DNA of 64,000 bases from Williamsia deligens (GTDB taxonomy: Bacteria > Actinomycetota > Actinomycetes > Mycobacteriales > Mycobacteriaceae), in the NCBI RefSeq assembly GCF_024171765.1, contig NZ_JAMTCI010000002.1, positions 558,001 to 622,000 on the forward strand. Reading direction: 5' to 3'. The number at the start of each line of letters is the position of its first letter. The stretch's first letter is position 1. A model generated the notes under the pieces. The model was given only the letters and a program-made list of their open reading frames with translations, made no database searches and had not been told where the DNA came from. Below are positions 1-6,969 of the stretch, piece by piece. The translations under genes and the position numbers were made by a program.

Positions 1-59
1 CTCGTGGGTAAACTTGTCGAACCAACGTCTCCCGTTGCGCCAGCGTCGATCTCAGGGCG

Positions 60-383
60 TCAGAGCACCCTGTTCCGGTATCGTTCTGGATGGAGGCGGA
101 TCGCAGTCCACCTGTGAAGGCGTGGACGACAGACGGCGTCACGGCTCTTGCACCAGCGCCCCGGCCCCACACCGCAGGCCACGCACGAGATGTCCCACAC
201 CGACTCTGGCGGGGCCGCTTCGCGGACGAGCACGCGTACTCCTCCCTGACGGTGCCAGGCGACCTCCGCCTCTGCTCGTCGTACTGCCCTGGTCGAATCC
301 GTCATCCCCATCGCACTGGAACTTGGATCGGGGCGTGGCGGTCGGCTGGCTACTGGGACGCGTTGCGGGACGCGATCTTCCAT
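60..383 (-). CDS. Small cysteine-rich zinc-finger-like protein of the element
   Basis: The frame encodes about 107 residues. The last 45 carry CVAC, then a Cys-Lys and a further Cys followed by RPRLHRW, an arrangement seen in small zinc-binding proteins of actinophages and integrative elements (CxxC, PGxxC, then a basic His-containing helix). An AAGG motif sits 5 bases before the chosen ATG at 383; later starts at 311 and 305 and an earlier one at 416 are also possible. It overlaps the HTH ORF at 139-570 in another frame on the same strand, so one of the two may be a frameshifted part of the other. Function unknown; a role in nucleic acid binding is inference. Confidence 0.45.
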   Translation of the reverse strand: MEDRVPQRVPVASRPPRPDPSSSAMGMTDSTRAVRRAEAEVAWHRQGGVRVLVREAAPPESVWDISCVACGVGPGRWCKSRDAVCRPRLHRWTAIRLHPERYRNRVL

Positions 384-570
384 CCCTGCCTTGCGTACGG
401 CGTTCGGGGTCAACATCGAGATCCCTCGAAGTTGTCGACTTCAGGTCATTGCGCACTGTCCACTCGCTGACGCCGATGGCCTCAGCGACACCGACGTTGC
501 TCATGTTCTGCGCAAGCTGCTCGACCACCGCAGGCCGCTGCTCCCGCGACGGGAGGCGGAACCCGTCCAA
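139..570 (-). pseudogene. Helix-turn-helix gene remnant, probably frameshifted
   Basis: The first 45 residues contain a convincing HTH (NVGVAEAIGVSEWTVRNDLK) followed by a TQGRDGRSRPATR stretch, a linker type common in phage and element DNA-binding proteins. The only start is TTG, immediately after an in-frame TGA, and the last 60 or so residues are an arginine- and proline-rich reading of the zinc-finger ORF in another frame. This suggests a coding region broken at both ends: an N-terminal part lost upstream and a frameshift near position 300 that would otherwise join HTH and zinc-finger halves. A short intact protein cannot be excluded. Confidence 0.45.
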
Positions 571-655
571 CCCAGAGCGCCCTCAGATGAGGCACCAGAC
601 TCCCGGACGACGCAGACCCAGAACCATCCGCAACCCAACCCCCGACATGAGATTC

Positions 656-679
656 TAAAAGGGCGCGATCAAACGCCCT
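656..679 (-). terminator. Rho-independent terminator after the element operon
   Basis: Read on the minus strand the sequence is AGGGCG, an 8-base loop, then CGCCCT followed by TTT and AG: a perfect 6-bp GC-rich stem with a short U run. It lies about 25 bases past the stop of the gene at 704-1117 and would end the leftward transcript. Confidence 0.55.
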
Positions 680-696
680 GGTCAGAGAGTTTGGCT

Positions 697-735
697 TTCC
701 GGATTATCCGGAAACCGTTTCCGGTATTTCCGGAA
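697..735. repeat. Cluster of three interlocking palindromes
   Basis: Three overlapping perfect inverted repeats share TTCCGG/CCGGAA half-sites: TTCCGGAT-T-ATCCGGAA (697-713), CCGGAAAC-C-GTTTCCGG (708-724) and TTCCGG-TATTT-CCGGAA (719-735). They cover the last codons and the stop of the gene at 704-1117. Such phased half-sites resemble a multi-site operator or a processed RNA hairpin; the function is not shown by sequence alone. Confidence 0.7.
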
Positions 736-1117
736 GAATCTCGCCGTGCTGCACGGACTTGATCAGTCGGTCCACCTCGGCCCGAGCCTTCCGCTGATGA
801 ACACGGCAGGGCTTCCACGGGTCCCCGATCCCGCCACCAAACTTCCGCGCCGGTATGACGAGACACGCCGCACACGAGTCGTCGTCCAGATGCCGGTACT
901 TCTTCGCATCTCGGATCGCATCAGAGACCCGGCTTTGCGAGATGCCCAGTGTCTCAGCGATCTCCCCCGGCTGGAACGTCGCGTGGCGATTGGCCTCCGC
1001 CTTCCCGCAGGCCAGGTAGAACACCCGCAACCAGACCGCCGGTAAGTCAGCGTTCAGCGCATCTTCAAGACACGCCTTCTGGTACACCCTCAGCCACGGG
1101 TTCTGCACCGCCGCCAT
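704..1117 (-). CDS. HTH protein with a cysteine/histidine cluster, element-encoded
   Basis: 137 residues. A helix-turn-helix (FQPGEIAETLGISQSRVSDA, about residues 48-67) is followed by SCAAC (about 81-85) and later PCRVH, which could form a C2-CH zinc site. The N-terminal third is hydrophobic and aromatic. The start ATG overlaps the TGA of the preceding gene (TGATG), so translation is coupled. It is the last gene of the leftward operon before the terminator. Similar small HTH proteins occur in actinophages; I do not recognise a named family. DNA binding is likely, its target unknown. Confidence 0.65.
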   Translation of the reverse strand: MAAVQNPWLRVYQKACLEDALNADLPAVWLRVFYLACGKAEANRHATFQPGEIAETLGISQSRVSDAIRDAKKYRHLDDDSCAACLVIPARKFGGGIGDPWKPCRVHQRKARAEVDRLIKSVQHGEILPEIPETVSG

Positions 1118-1374
1118 CAGAACAGCATCCCGTCGTCAGGCGTCCGCACATCCCCGCCGACTGCGAGACCCGCGCCCCGCAGCAGCACCGAGAACAGGTC
1201 CGTAGGCCCCTCACACCGAGGCAGCCCCCGAGTGCCACCCCGGTACACCAGACCACGCGGATGCCGGTACAGCTTCACCGACTCGTCGGGTCCGGCACCC
1301 CATCCCATCGGGACACCTGTCGCGCCACATTCGGGGCACGTCACCGTGACGCCTGTGCGCAGGTACTTGCTCAT
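1117..1374 (-). CDS. Hypothetical 85-residue protein, element-encoded
   Basis: Encodes 85 residues with one CPEC knuckle near residues 13-16 and a later single Cys; no second CxxC is present, so a complete zinc ribbon is not evident. A GAGGA motif lies 4 bases before the ATG. It starts 7 bases after the upstream ORF ends and its own stop overlaps the next start, which places it firmly in the small-gene operon. No family recognised. Confidence 0.55.
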   Translation of the reverse strand: MSKYLRTGVTVTCPECGATGVPMGWGAGPDESVKLYRHPRGLVYRGGTRGLPRCEGPTDLFSVLLRGAGLAVGGDVRTPDDGMLF

Positions 1375-1381
1375 GCTGTCC

Positions 1382-1573
1382 TCAGTCCTTCTCGGTGAGT
1401 CGTAGGAGAACCCGGTAACCCTCAGAGGCAGTCAGCTCGCCCGTGATGACACGGCGACGAATGTCTACCGCAACTGCGCGTAATCGATCGGTCCCCACGT
1501 TGGGCCGTGCCGCGAAATTGATCTCCAGAACGGCGGTTCCGGCCCCGGCCACTGAGACCAGAGACCGCGCCAT
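1382..1573 (-). CDS. Hypothetical 63-residue protein, element-encoded
   Basis: The frame is open much further upstream (to about 1996), but that part overlaps the Xis-like genes in other frames. The first ATG after the preceding gene is at 1573, with GGGTGA 8 bases before it. The C-terminal half (residues about 28-63) looks like a charged amphipathic helical pair. It sits between the Xis-like gene and the 85-residue ORF with short spacings. Function unknown; the start is a judgement. Confidence 0.5.
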   Translation of the reverse strand: MARSLVSVAGAGTAVLEINFAARPNVGTDRLRAVAVDIRRRVITGELTASEGYRVLLRLTEKD

Positions 1574-1617
1574 GTCCGCGTCACCCGCCAGCGCCGCGAC
1601 TACCGCCGAACGGTCGT

Positions 1618-1782
1618 CTACGTCCTCGGAACTGTCAGGTTCTCTACGTCGGTGGTCGAGACCACGAGGATCTTCGGGCCGCGACGACTGGCCGGGAGTC
1701 GACCGCTTCGGATGTAGTTTCGAAGCGTGCCGATCGAGAGGCCGGTCGCTACCGACGCCTCCCGTAATGTCATGTAGGTCAT
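1618..1782 (-). CDS. Second excisionase-type HTH protein (54 residues)
   Basis: A short ORF beginning MTYMTLREASVATGLSIGTL and ending VENLTVPRT. The arrangement (TLREAS, a recognition helix GLSIGTLRNYIRSGRLP, then a basic ASRRGPKILV wing and a final helix) is the MerR-like winged HTH of excisionase/HTH_17 proteins. AGGGGGTGA lies 8 bases before the ATG. It follows the Xis-like gene at 1867-2043 by 84 bases. In integrative elements such proteins bend DNA at attachment sites for excision or act as small repressors; which role applies here is open. Confidence 0.75.
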   Translation of the reverse strand: MTYMTLREASVATGLSIGTLRNYIRSGRLPASRRGPKILVVSTTDVENLTVPRT

Positions 1783-1866
1783 GCCGATTCACCCCCTCGT
1801 GGTCGTTCATGGCAATTGTTGCAAACTGCTGTAGGCCGACGTTTCCGTTCTTGCGCTTGTTGCCGC

Positions 1867-2043
1867 TCACGCGATCGCCGCCCGCTCGAACTTCTCCAGG
1901 CGATCCAGCGGGAACCGCCACAGGCGACCAAACCGCGCCGCCGGCACCTCCCCCGCCTGAGCCATCTCCCGCACCGTCCGCGCCGCCATCTGCCAACGCT
2001 GCGCGACCTGCTCAGCGGTCAGAAACTTCTGCTCGTTGTCCAT
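1867..2043 (-). CDS. Excisionase-type HTH protein (Xis-like)
   Basis: 58 residues from the ATG at 2043, which has GAAGG 8 bases upstream; a longer frame to 2139 lacks this support. The sequence FLTAEQVAQRWQMAARTVRE, then AGEVPAARFGRLWRF and a final helix, is the standard excisionase-family winged HTH that binds DNA through the QxW helix and the basic hairpin. Together with the integrase at 2603-3694 it is the natural candidate recombination directionality factor for this element. It could instead be a small transcription regulator of the operon that starts here. Confidence 0.8.
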   Translation of the reverse strand: MDNEQKFLTAEQVAQRWQMAARTVREMAQAGEVPAARFGRLWRFPLDRLEKFERAAIA

Positions 2044-2209
2044 CTGCTTGCCTTCGTCCTGCGGGCACACGAGTACCCGACGTTCATGGGGATCGGCGTC
2101 CTGGACGGGGAGCGCGCGCCTCGCGGTCGTGGCGCTCAACCTCGGTTCCTAGGAGCCAACGAGAACGATAAGCCGTTGAACCGACACATCAACGGTCACG
2201 AACGGCCAT

Positions 2210-2602
2210 TCACGCACCCCGAAGACCGTCAGATAGGCGGATCAGATCGGGTGTGTTGTGCTGCTCGACGCCGACCACCGGCAGGTTTGTGAGACCACGG
2301 GACGGGTCGTCGGCCCTTCTGACCTTGTGCTCGGGAACGTCGAACTTGTCGAGGTATAGCTTCCCCTAGCTGGCTGTCGCGCAGTAGAACCCGAACGACT
2401 TCTATCTTTCTTGATCAGCGGGACGAGCTTGCCGAAGATGTCCCTGCGTTCTCGTGACCGTGCTGCACGAACTCGCGCTCATGGTTGATGTCGGCAAGCC
2501 GAACTTCTTCTCGCCTAGGTCCCTGCGTCGATGCCGCCCTTCGGCTTGATCTTCGCGCGCGTTCTCCGACACCGTCGAGAAGTAGACGACCGCGATGCCG
2601 AT
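2210..2602 (-). pseudogene. Decayed gene with several frameshifts and stops
   Basis: No intact ORF crosses this stretch, yet read leftwards the three frames in turn give protein-like segments with actinobacterial codon use: GIAVVYFSTVSENAR directly after the integrase stop, AKIKPKGGIDAG, LADINHEREFVQHGHENAG, DIFGKLVPLIKK, KSFGFYCATAS and finally a 42-residue run containing KLYLDKFDVPEHKV and ending at the TGA at 2210-2212. This pattern fits a coding sequence broken by at least four indels. I do not recognise the family. Sequencing errors are an alternative explanation. Confidence 0.5.
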
Positions 2603-3694
2603 CTAGAACAGACCCTCGACCGCCGCCCTAGTCGTATCTCCCGCGTCCTCCCACAGATGGGTATAGACCGACAGCGTGACCATCGGGGAGGCATGTCCTA
2701 GACGAGCCTGCACGACGGCCACGGACTCACCCGCACGGATCAGTCGGGATGCGTAGAAGTGACGTAGGGACTTCGGTGACTGGCCCGTCACCCCGGCCTT
2801 GTCCGCTGCTTTCGAGAACGCCCGGTAGAAGTGCGCCGAGGACCACTGATACCCCCGCTCGGTACGGAACAGCGGAGTTCCGGGCGCATAGTCGGGGTGG
2901 GCCTCGACGTGCTCCCGGAGACGGGCCACAGTGGACGACGGGAGCGGTATTGACCGTCGCGCCTTGACGGACTTCAGCGGCTTCCATGCCCAGTCGCCGT
3001 AGAGTCCCGCCGCCTGCTCCTGCACGTGCAGAGTTCCGGCGTCGAAATCGACGGAATTCACCCGTAAGCCAGCCATCTCGTTGGGGCGAAGGCCCGTAGT
3101 GGCGATGAGTTCCAGGGCGACGCTCACCGAGTCATCATCAGCAGACCGGATCAGCGCGCCGACCTCGTCAGTCGTCATCAACTTGGCGGGGTCCACAACC
3201 TCCGCTGTGCCGTCGACCCTCCCGGCCCCCGACCGTGCACCCAGAACCGGATTACGGGCGATCTGGTCGCGAGAGACAAGGTCGTTGAAGAACGCGCTCA
3301 GGTGACGAGTCAGTGTGGAGACGGTCGATGACTTGAACGGTTGACCATCCGCCCAAGGGCGACCCTCGACTAGGACCCGCCTCCACGCGCGCACATCGTC
3401 GGTGTCGACGTTCCCGACCTTCATGTCCGCGAGCGGACCTAGGTTCGAGTGCAGATGCTTGCGGCCCACACCTGTGGACCCGTCCGCCTGGTCCGACCAC
3501 GACTCGACGGCCACGGACATGATCTTGTTGTCGGTGCGGCTCCCTGCGGGCTTCCGCCCCTGTTGTTCCTGCTCCCAGTCGCGGGCTTCACGGAGGGTTG
3601 CGAACGACTTGGACCGCTGCTTGCCACCCACCCGTATACGGGCGATGTAGCGGGGCCTCTTGCCCTCGCTCCATGTCCGCTTCTGAATGCTCAC
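2603..3694 (-). CDS. int: Tyrosine recombinase / phage-type integrase
   Basis: 363 residues, GTG start. The N-terminal 60 residues form the arm-binding region (SIQKRTWSEGKRPRYIARIR type), followed by a core-binding SAM-like domain (about 60-160) and the catalytic domain (about 170-363). Visible active-site residues are Arg203 (TTGLRPNEMAGL), Lys in the beta-hairpin near 241-244, Arg311 (SLRHFYAS), His334 (LGH) and nucleophile Tyr344. The first histidine of the usual HxxR box is Lys308 here, a tolerated variation in some integrases. It lies about 180 bases from the interrupted ettA start, the normal distance from int to its attachment site, and would catalyse insertion and excision of the element. 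Confidence 0.95.
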   Translation of the reverse strand: MSIQKRTWSEGKRPRYIARIRVGGKQRSKSFATLREARDWEQEQQGRKPAGSRTDNKIMSVAVESWSDQADGSTGVGRKHLHSNLGPLADMKVGNVDTDDVRAWRRVLVEGRPWADGQPFKSSTVSTLTRHLSAFFNDLVSRDQIARNPVLGARSGAGRVDGTAEVVDPAKLMTTDEVGALIRSADDDSVSVALELIATTGLRPNEMAGLRVNSVDFDAGTLHVQEQAAGLYGDWAWKPLKSVKARRSIPLPSSTVARLREHVEAHPDYAPGTPLFRTERGYQWSSAHFYRAFSKAADKAGVTGQSPKSLRHFYASRLIRAGESVAVVQARLGHASPMVTLSVYTHLWEDAGDTTRAAVEGLF

Positions 3695-3848
3695 GCTTCG
3701 GAGACTAGCGCGTCAGGGTGTGGGAGGCTCCCCCGTTCCTCCCCACCACTGCCGAATCTGACCGCTCTCAGCGCCGCAGACGACTACCGCTCCGAGGCGA
3801 GAGACACGCGGGTTGAACTGCAGAAACGAGCCCGACCTTGACGGTTCT

Positions 3849-3902
3849 CTAGATCGTGTGCAGGATGACAGCGAGCTTCATGGTGTAGATGAATTCGGCC
3901 AT
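3849..3902 (-). pseudogene. ettA: 5' stub of ettA and element attachment junction
   Basis: From the ATG at 3902 the minus strand reads MAEFIYTMK, the conserved N-terminus of the ABC-F translation factor EttA, then diverges to LAVILHTI and a TAG. A good ribosome site (GGAAGGTGAG) precedes the ATG, as for a real host gene. The match ends exactly where the integrative element begins, so the attachment core lies within or next to these 27 bases (3876-3902). EttA is an energy-sensing ATPase that gates the first peptide bond at the ribosomal E site. Whether a functional ettA is rebuilt at the other junction cannot be seen. Confidence 0.75.
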
Positions 3903-4064
3903 GGGTCTCACCTTCCGTGCGCGCGAGTCATGCGCGAGTGCTCGAGGGTCTGCCGTCGTCGCTGCGGCCGGTGCGTCGGGCGCGCGGCGCACGCGTCGAC
4001 TGGAGCAGAGGTCGTCACCGAGCTTAGCGGTCCGCCCGGGGCCTCCGGGAACACCGCCACGAGG

Positions 4065-6125
4065 TCACCGCTCGTCGTCACCGGCGGTGGTGGACGACGC
4101 CGGCGCCGGGGCACGCGACCCGTCACCTCGGGTGGCCAGGCCGGCGAGCATGGCGTTGTACTCGGTGAGTTCGGCGTCGTCGTCGCGGTCGGCGCGACGA
4201 TCCAGCCGGCGGGCGACCCGCTGGTCGTGCCGGGTCCACTGGATGAACAGGGCGATGAGGACGATCACGAGCGGCACCTCGCCCGCGGCCCACGCGATGG
4301 AGCCACCGACGCGCTGGTCGGCGAGGAGATCGGTGTTCCACGGCAGGCGCAGCTCGCCGAACCAGTCCCGTGCGATCACCGTGTCCTGCGACATCAGGAT
4401 GACGCCGAAGAACGCGTGGAAGGGCAGCGCCGCGAACACCATGGCCACCTTGATCAGCGGCTGCACCGCACGGGGTGACGGGTCGATGCCGATGACGACC
4501 CAGTAGAAGAGGTAGCCGCTGACGAGGAAGTGGATGTTCATCAGGATGTGCGCCGCGTGGTACGTCGCGACCGCGTCGAGCAGGCCGCTGAAGTAGAGGA
4601 TGTAGAAGCTGCCGACGAACTGGGCGAACGCCACCAGGGGGTGGGTCAGGAAGCGCGAGACGGGACTGTGCAACGCCGCGAGGATCCACTCGCGCGGGCC
4701 CGGCGGGGACGCCGAACCCGCCGGGGTGAGGGCGCGCAGCGCGAGGGTGACGGGGCCGCCGAGCACGAAGAGCACCGGGATCAGCATCGACAGCAGCATG
4801 TGGGCGATCATGTGGATGCTGAACATCGCCGGCGAGTAGGCACCCAGTCCGGACGACGTGGTGACCAGCAACAGCACCGCGCCCAGCGTGAACGAGACGG
4901 TCCGCCCCACCGGCCACGCGTCGCCGCGCCGCCGGAGACGCAGGACGCCGCGCAGGTAGGTGGCGCCGAGGACGATCGCGGCCAGCCCGAGGATGAGGTC
5001 GGGGCGCCAGAAGGTCGCGATGGTCTCCAGCGTCGGCTTGCCGGGCAGGTCGTACCCGAGTTCGACCGCCGTCACCGAGATCGACGAGGTGTCGCGCGCC
5101 GGCGGCGGGGTGCGCGCCAACCCGACGGCGAGACCGAACGTCGCCGCGAACACACCCAGCTCGACGAGGGCGAACCGCATGAACGCACCGCGGTCGCCGG
5201 GGTCGGCCGACAGCGCCGTCACCGTCCGACGACGGTGCACGGCCCCGAGCGCCCCCAGGACGACGAGCGCGAGCACCTTGAGCAGGACGACCCGGCCGTA
5301 GGTCGTGGTGAACAGCTCGTCGAGGTGTACACGGATCAGTGCGTTGATGACGCCGCTCACCCCGACGACGACGATGCACCACAGGGCCACGCGGGAGAAC
5401 CGCTGGACCGCGAGCGCCGTGTGGCCCCCGAGCCCGCGTGCGTAGGCCAGCACCGCGAACAGCCCGCCCATCCAGACCGACGCCCCCACGATGTGCAGGA
5501 TGAGGCTGTTGGTGGCGAGGTCGTGGTCGCCCCCGGCAGAGGAGTGGCCGCCCAGCGCGAGGGGCATCAGGCTCAGCACCGCGATGGCGAGCGCCACCAG
5601 CGTGGTCCACCAGCGCAGACCCACGCGGGCGACGATCGCGGCGAGGACGGCGAACACCGCCGTCCACAGCCAGCTGCGGGCGTCGGCGACCTGGTCGAGG
5701 GCGTCGGCCCACCGGCCGGGCGACAGCGTCTCCGACAGCGGCAGTCCCGACACGTTCGAGAGCGACAGCGGGATCATCAGCACCGACGCGACCGCCCACA
5801 CCAACGCCGACACCGCGGCCCATCGCATCGCGCGATACCCGCCCACGTCGAGGACACCGTCGCGCTGTGGGGGGACGAAGAACGCCGCGAAGAGCACCGA
5901 TCCGACGGCCAATGCCGCGGCGACCTCACCGATCCCCTGCACCGCGGCGATGCCGTACGTGGTCACCCATCCGGGATCGGGGATGCCGAGCAACTCGACC
6001 GCCGTCGACGCGGACACCGCGGTGACGATGACTGCGACAGCCACGGCGCCCCACGTGACAGCCCACGCGACTGCGCCGGCGGCACTGCGTCGGAGGTCGA
6101 TGGTGTCGACGGGAGGCGTGCTCAT
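4065..6125 (-). CDS. CopD/CtaG-type polytopic membrane protein (Rv0102-like)
   Basis: 686 residues from the ATG at 6125; a longer frame to 6185 adds 20 residues without a better ribosome site. The first 350 residues hold about nine membrane segments of the copper-resistance CopD type; the second half (about 375-640) is a CtaG/caa3-oxidase-assembly domain with histidine/methionine-rich helices (MFSIHMIAHMLLSM, HAAHILMNIHFL). The same fusion is common in actinobacteria. Known relatives act in copper handling at the membrane and in cytochrome c oxidase maturation; that role here is inferred. The C-terminal 60 residues are charged and cytosolic. The interrupted ettA lies downstream on the same strand. 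Confidence 0.85.
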   Translation of the reverse strand: MSTPPVDTIDLRRSAAGAVAWAVTWGAVAVAVIVTAVSASTAVELLGIPDPGWVTTYGIAAVQGIGEVAAALAVGSVLFAAFFVPPQRDGVLDVGGYRAMRWAAVSALVWAVASVLMIPLSLSNVSGLPLSETLSPGRWADALDQVADARSWLWTAVFAVLAAIVARVGLRWWTTLVALAIAVLSLMPLALGGHSSAGGDHDLATNSLILHIVGASVWMGGLFAVLAYARGLGGHTALAVQRFSRVALWCIVVVGVSGVINALIRVHLDELFTTTYGRVVLLKVLALVVLGALGAVHRRRTVTALSADPGDRGAFMRFALVELGVFAATFGLAVGLARTPPPARDTSSISVTAVELGYDLPGKPTLETIATFWRPDLILGLAAIVLGATYLRGVLRLRRRGDAWPVGRTVSFTLGAVLLLVTTSSGLGAYSPAMFSIHMIAHMLLSMLIPVLFVLGGPVTLALRALTPAGSASPPGPREWILAALHSPVSRFLTHPLVAFAQFVGSFYILYFSGLLDAVATYHAAHILMNIHFLVSGYLFYWVVIGIDPSPRAVQPLIKVAMVFAALPFHAFFGVILMSQDTVIARDWFGELRLPWNTDLLADQRVGGSIAWAAGEVPLVIVLIALFIQWTRHDQRVARRLDRRADRDDDAELTEYNAMLAGLATRGDGSRAPAPASSTTAGDDER

Positions 6126-6237
6126 GATCGCCCATCGTAGGCCCGGCCTCCTGCGATACCGATCCGCTCCCGCGACGGTGATCACAGTCGCGAGGTGGAC
6201 CCGTGTCGCGGGAGATGGCGTCGATCGGCGTCGTCGT

Positions 6238-6243
6238 TACACT
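6238..6243 (+). promoter_or_regulatory. Candidate -10 box for tRNA-Arg
   Basis: TACACT lies 9 bases upstream of the tRNA 5' end, a fitting place for a sigma-A-like -10 box of a stable RNA gene. No clear -35 hexamer is seen at the usual distance. Confidence 0.4.
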
Positions 6244-6252
6244 TGCCCGCGC

Positions 6253-6326
6253 GCCTCCGTAGCTCAGGTGGATAGAGCAAGGGCCTTCTAATCCCTAGGT
6301 CGCAGGTTCGAGTCCTGCCGGGGGCA
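6253..6326 (+). tRNA. tRNA-Arg (anticodon TCT)
   Basis: A 74-base cloverleaf: acceptor GCCTCCG pairs with CGGGGGC (one T-G wobble), D-arm GCTC/GAGC, anticodon loop CTTCTAA giving TCT, T-arm GCAGG TTCGAGT CCTGC, discriminator A. CCA is not encoded. The innermost anticodon-stem pair is a C-T mismatch, as I recall for actinobacterial tRNA-Arg(TCT). It decodes AGA. It is not the integration site of the element to the left. Confidence 0.93.
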
Positions 6327-6348
6327 CATCACCGGCGCCCCGGGGCGA

Positions 6349-6888
6349 TCACTCCCCGACGCGACCGTCGATCGCCTCACGGATGAGGTCGGCGTGCCCG
6401 TTGTGGCGGGCGTACTCCTCGATGAGATGGACCAGGACCCAACGTGCGCTGACGAGCGCACCGTCACCGCGCGGTCGGCGGGCGACGCGCTCGAGTCCGT
6501 CGGCGTCCACGACAGCCGTCAGCTCGGCGTCCGCGACGGCGACCGACTCCCGCCACAGCGCCCACAGATCGTCGGGGCTGTCATCGGCCGCGGAATGCCA
6601 GTCCCAGTCCGCGTCGGCACCCCAGTCCGCGCTCGCCCAGGGCTCGGGGAGGTCCCGACCGACCAGCCGCTGCACCACCCACTGCGTCTCGACGAACGCG
6701 AGGTGTTTGAGCATGCCGCCGAGCGTCATCGAGGACGCGGCGACGGTGGTGGCGAGGCCATGGGCGTCGAGTCCCTCGCACTTCCACGCGAAGGTCGCCC
6801 GCTGGTAGTCGAGGAATGCGCGCAGGGTGGTGACCTCGTCGGCAGCGAACGGCGGTTCGACGCGGCCCGGCGGCTCGGTGTCGGTCAT
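6349..6888 (-). CDS. DinB-superfamily (DUF664) protein
   Basis: 179 residues from the ATG at 6888. The fold is a four-helix bundle with the metal triad typical of DinB-like enzymes: His62 (MLKHLAFVE) and the closing pair His162/His165 (RHNGHADLIRE). The DUF664 branch in actinobacteria includes mycothiol-dependent S-transferases, so thiol-transfer or detoxification is a reasonable guess, not shown. It is divergent from the PadR regulator at 6970, sharing an 81-base promoter region. Confidence 0.8.
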   Translation of the reverse strand: MTDTEPPGRVEPPFAADEVTTLRAFLDYQRATFAWKCEGLDAHGLATTVAASSMTLGGMLKHLAFVETQWVVQRLVGRDLPEPWASADWGADADWDWHSAADDSPDDLWALWRESVAVADAELTAVVDADGLERVARRPRGDGALVSARWVLVHLIEEYARHNGHADLIREAIDGRVGE

Positions 6889-6925
6889 GACGGAAGCGTA
6901 CAAATCCCGTCCACTCGGCCGCATA

Positions 6926-6939
6926 TGCACCTTGTTGCA
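6926..6939. promoter_or_regulatory. Candidate PadR operator in divergent promoter
   Basis: TGCA-CCTTGT-TGCA, spaced palindromic half-sites, lies in the 81-base gap between the DinB gene and the PadR gene, next to a GCATATGC palindrome. PadR proteins commonly bind TGCA-like spaced half-sites in their own promoters. Assignment is positional. Confidence 0.3.
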
Positions 6940-6969
6940 CAGTGCGCGGTTGCGTATTACCGTGCGTCC

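Larger units (their letters stand above)
1..3875. mobile_element. Right end of an integrative element (partial)
   Basis: The segment carries a tyrosine recombinase at its right edge, two excisionase-type HTH genes, several short co-directional ORFs and decayed gene remnants, and it stops abruptly inside the 5' end of a host ettA gene. All its recognisable genes read leftwards. No capsid, tail, conjugation or plasmid replication gene is visible in this part, so prophage, ICE and satellite cannot be told apart. The left boundary is outside the window. Element identity is inferred from the integrase, the Xis-like genes and the interrupted host gene. Confidence 0.8.

Noticed and set aside
3813-4506. 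Overlapping 205- and 221-codon plus-strand frames
   Set aside because: They are antisense to the CopD/CtaG gene and the ettA stub and have low-complexity Arg/Gly/Ser composition.
6253-6326. tRNA-Arg as the attachment site of the integrative element
   Set aside because: The element ends inside ettA at about 3876, over 2 kb away, and the CopD/CtaG gene between them is an ordinary host gene.
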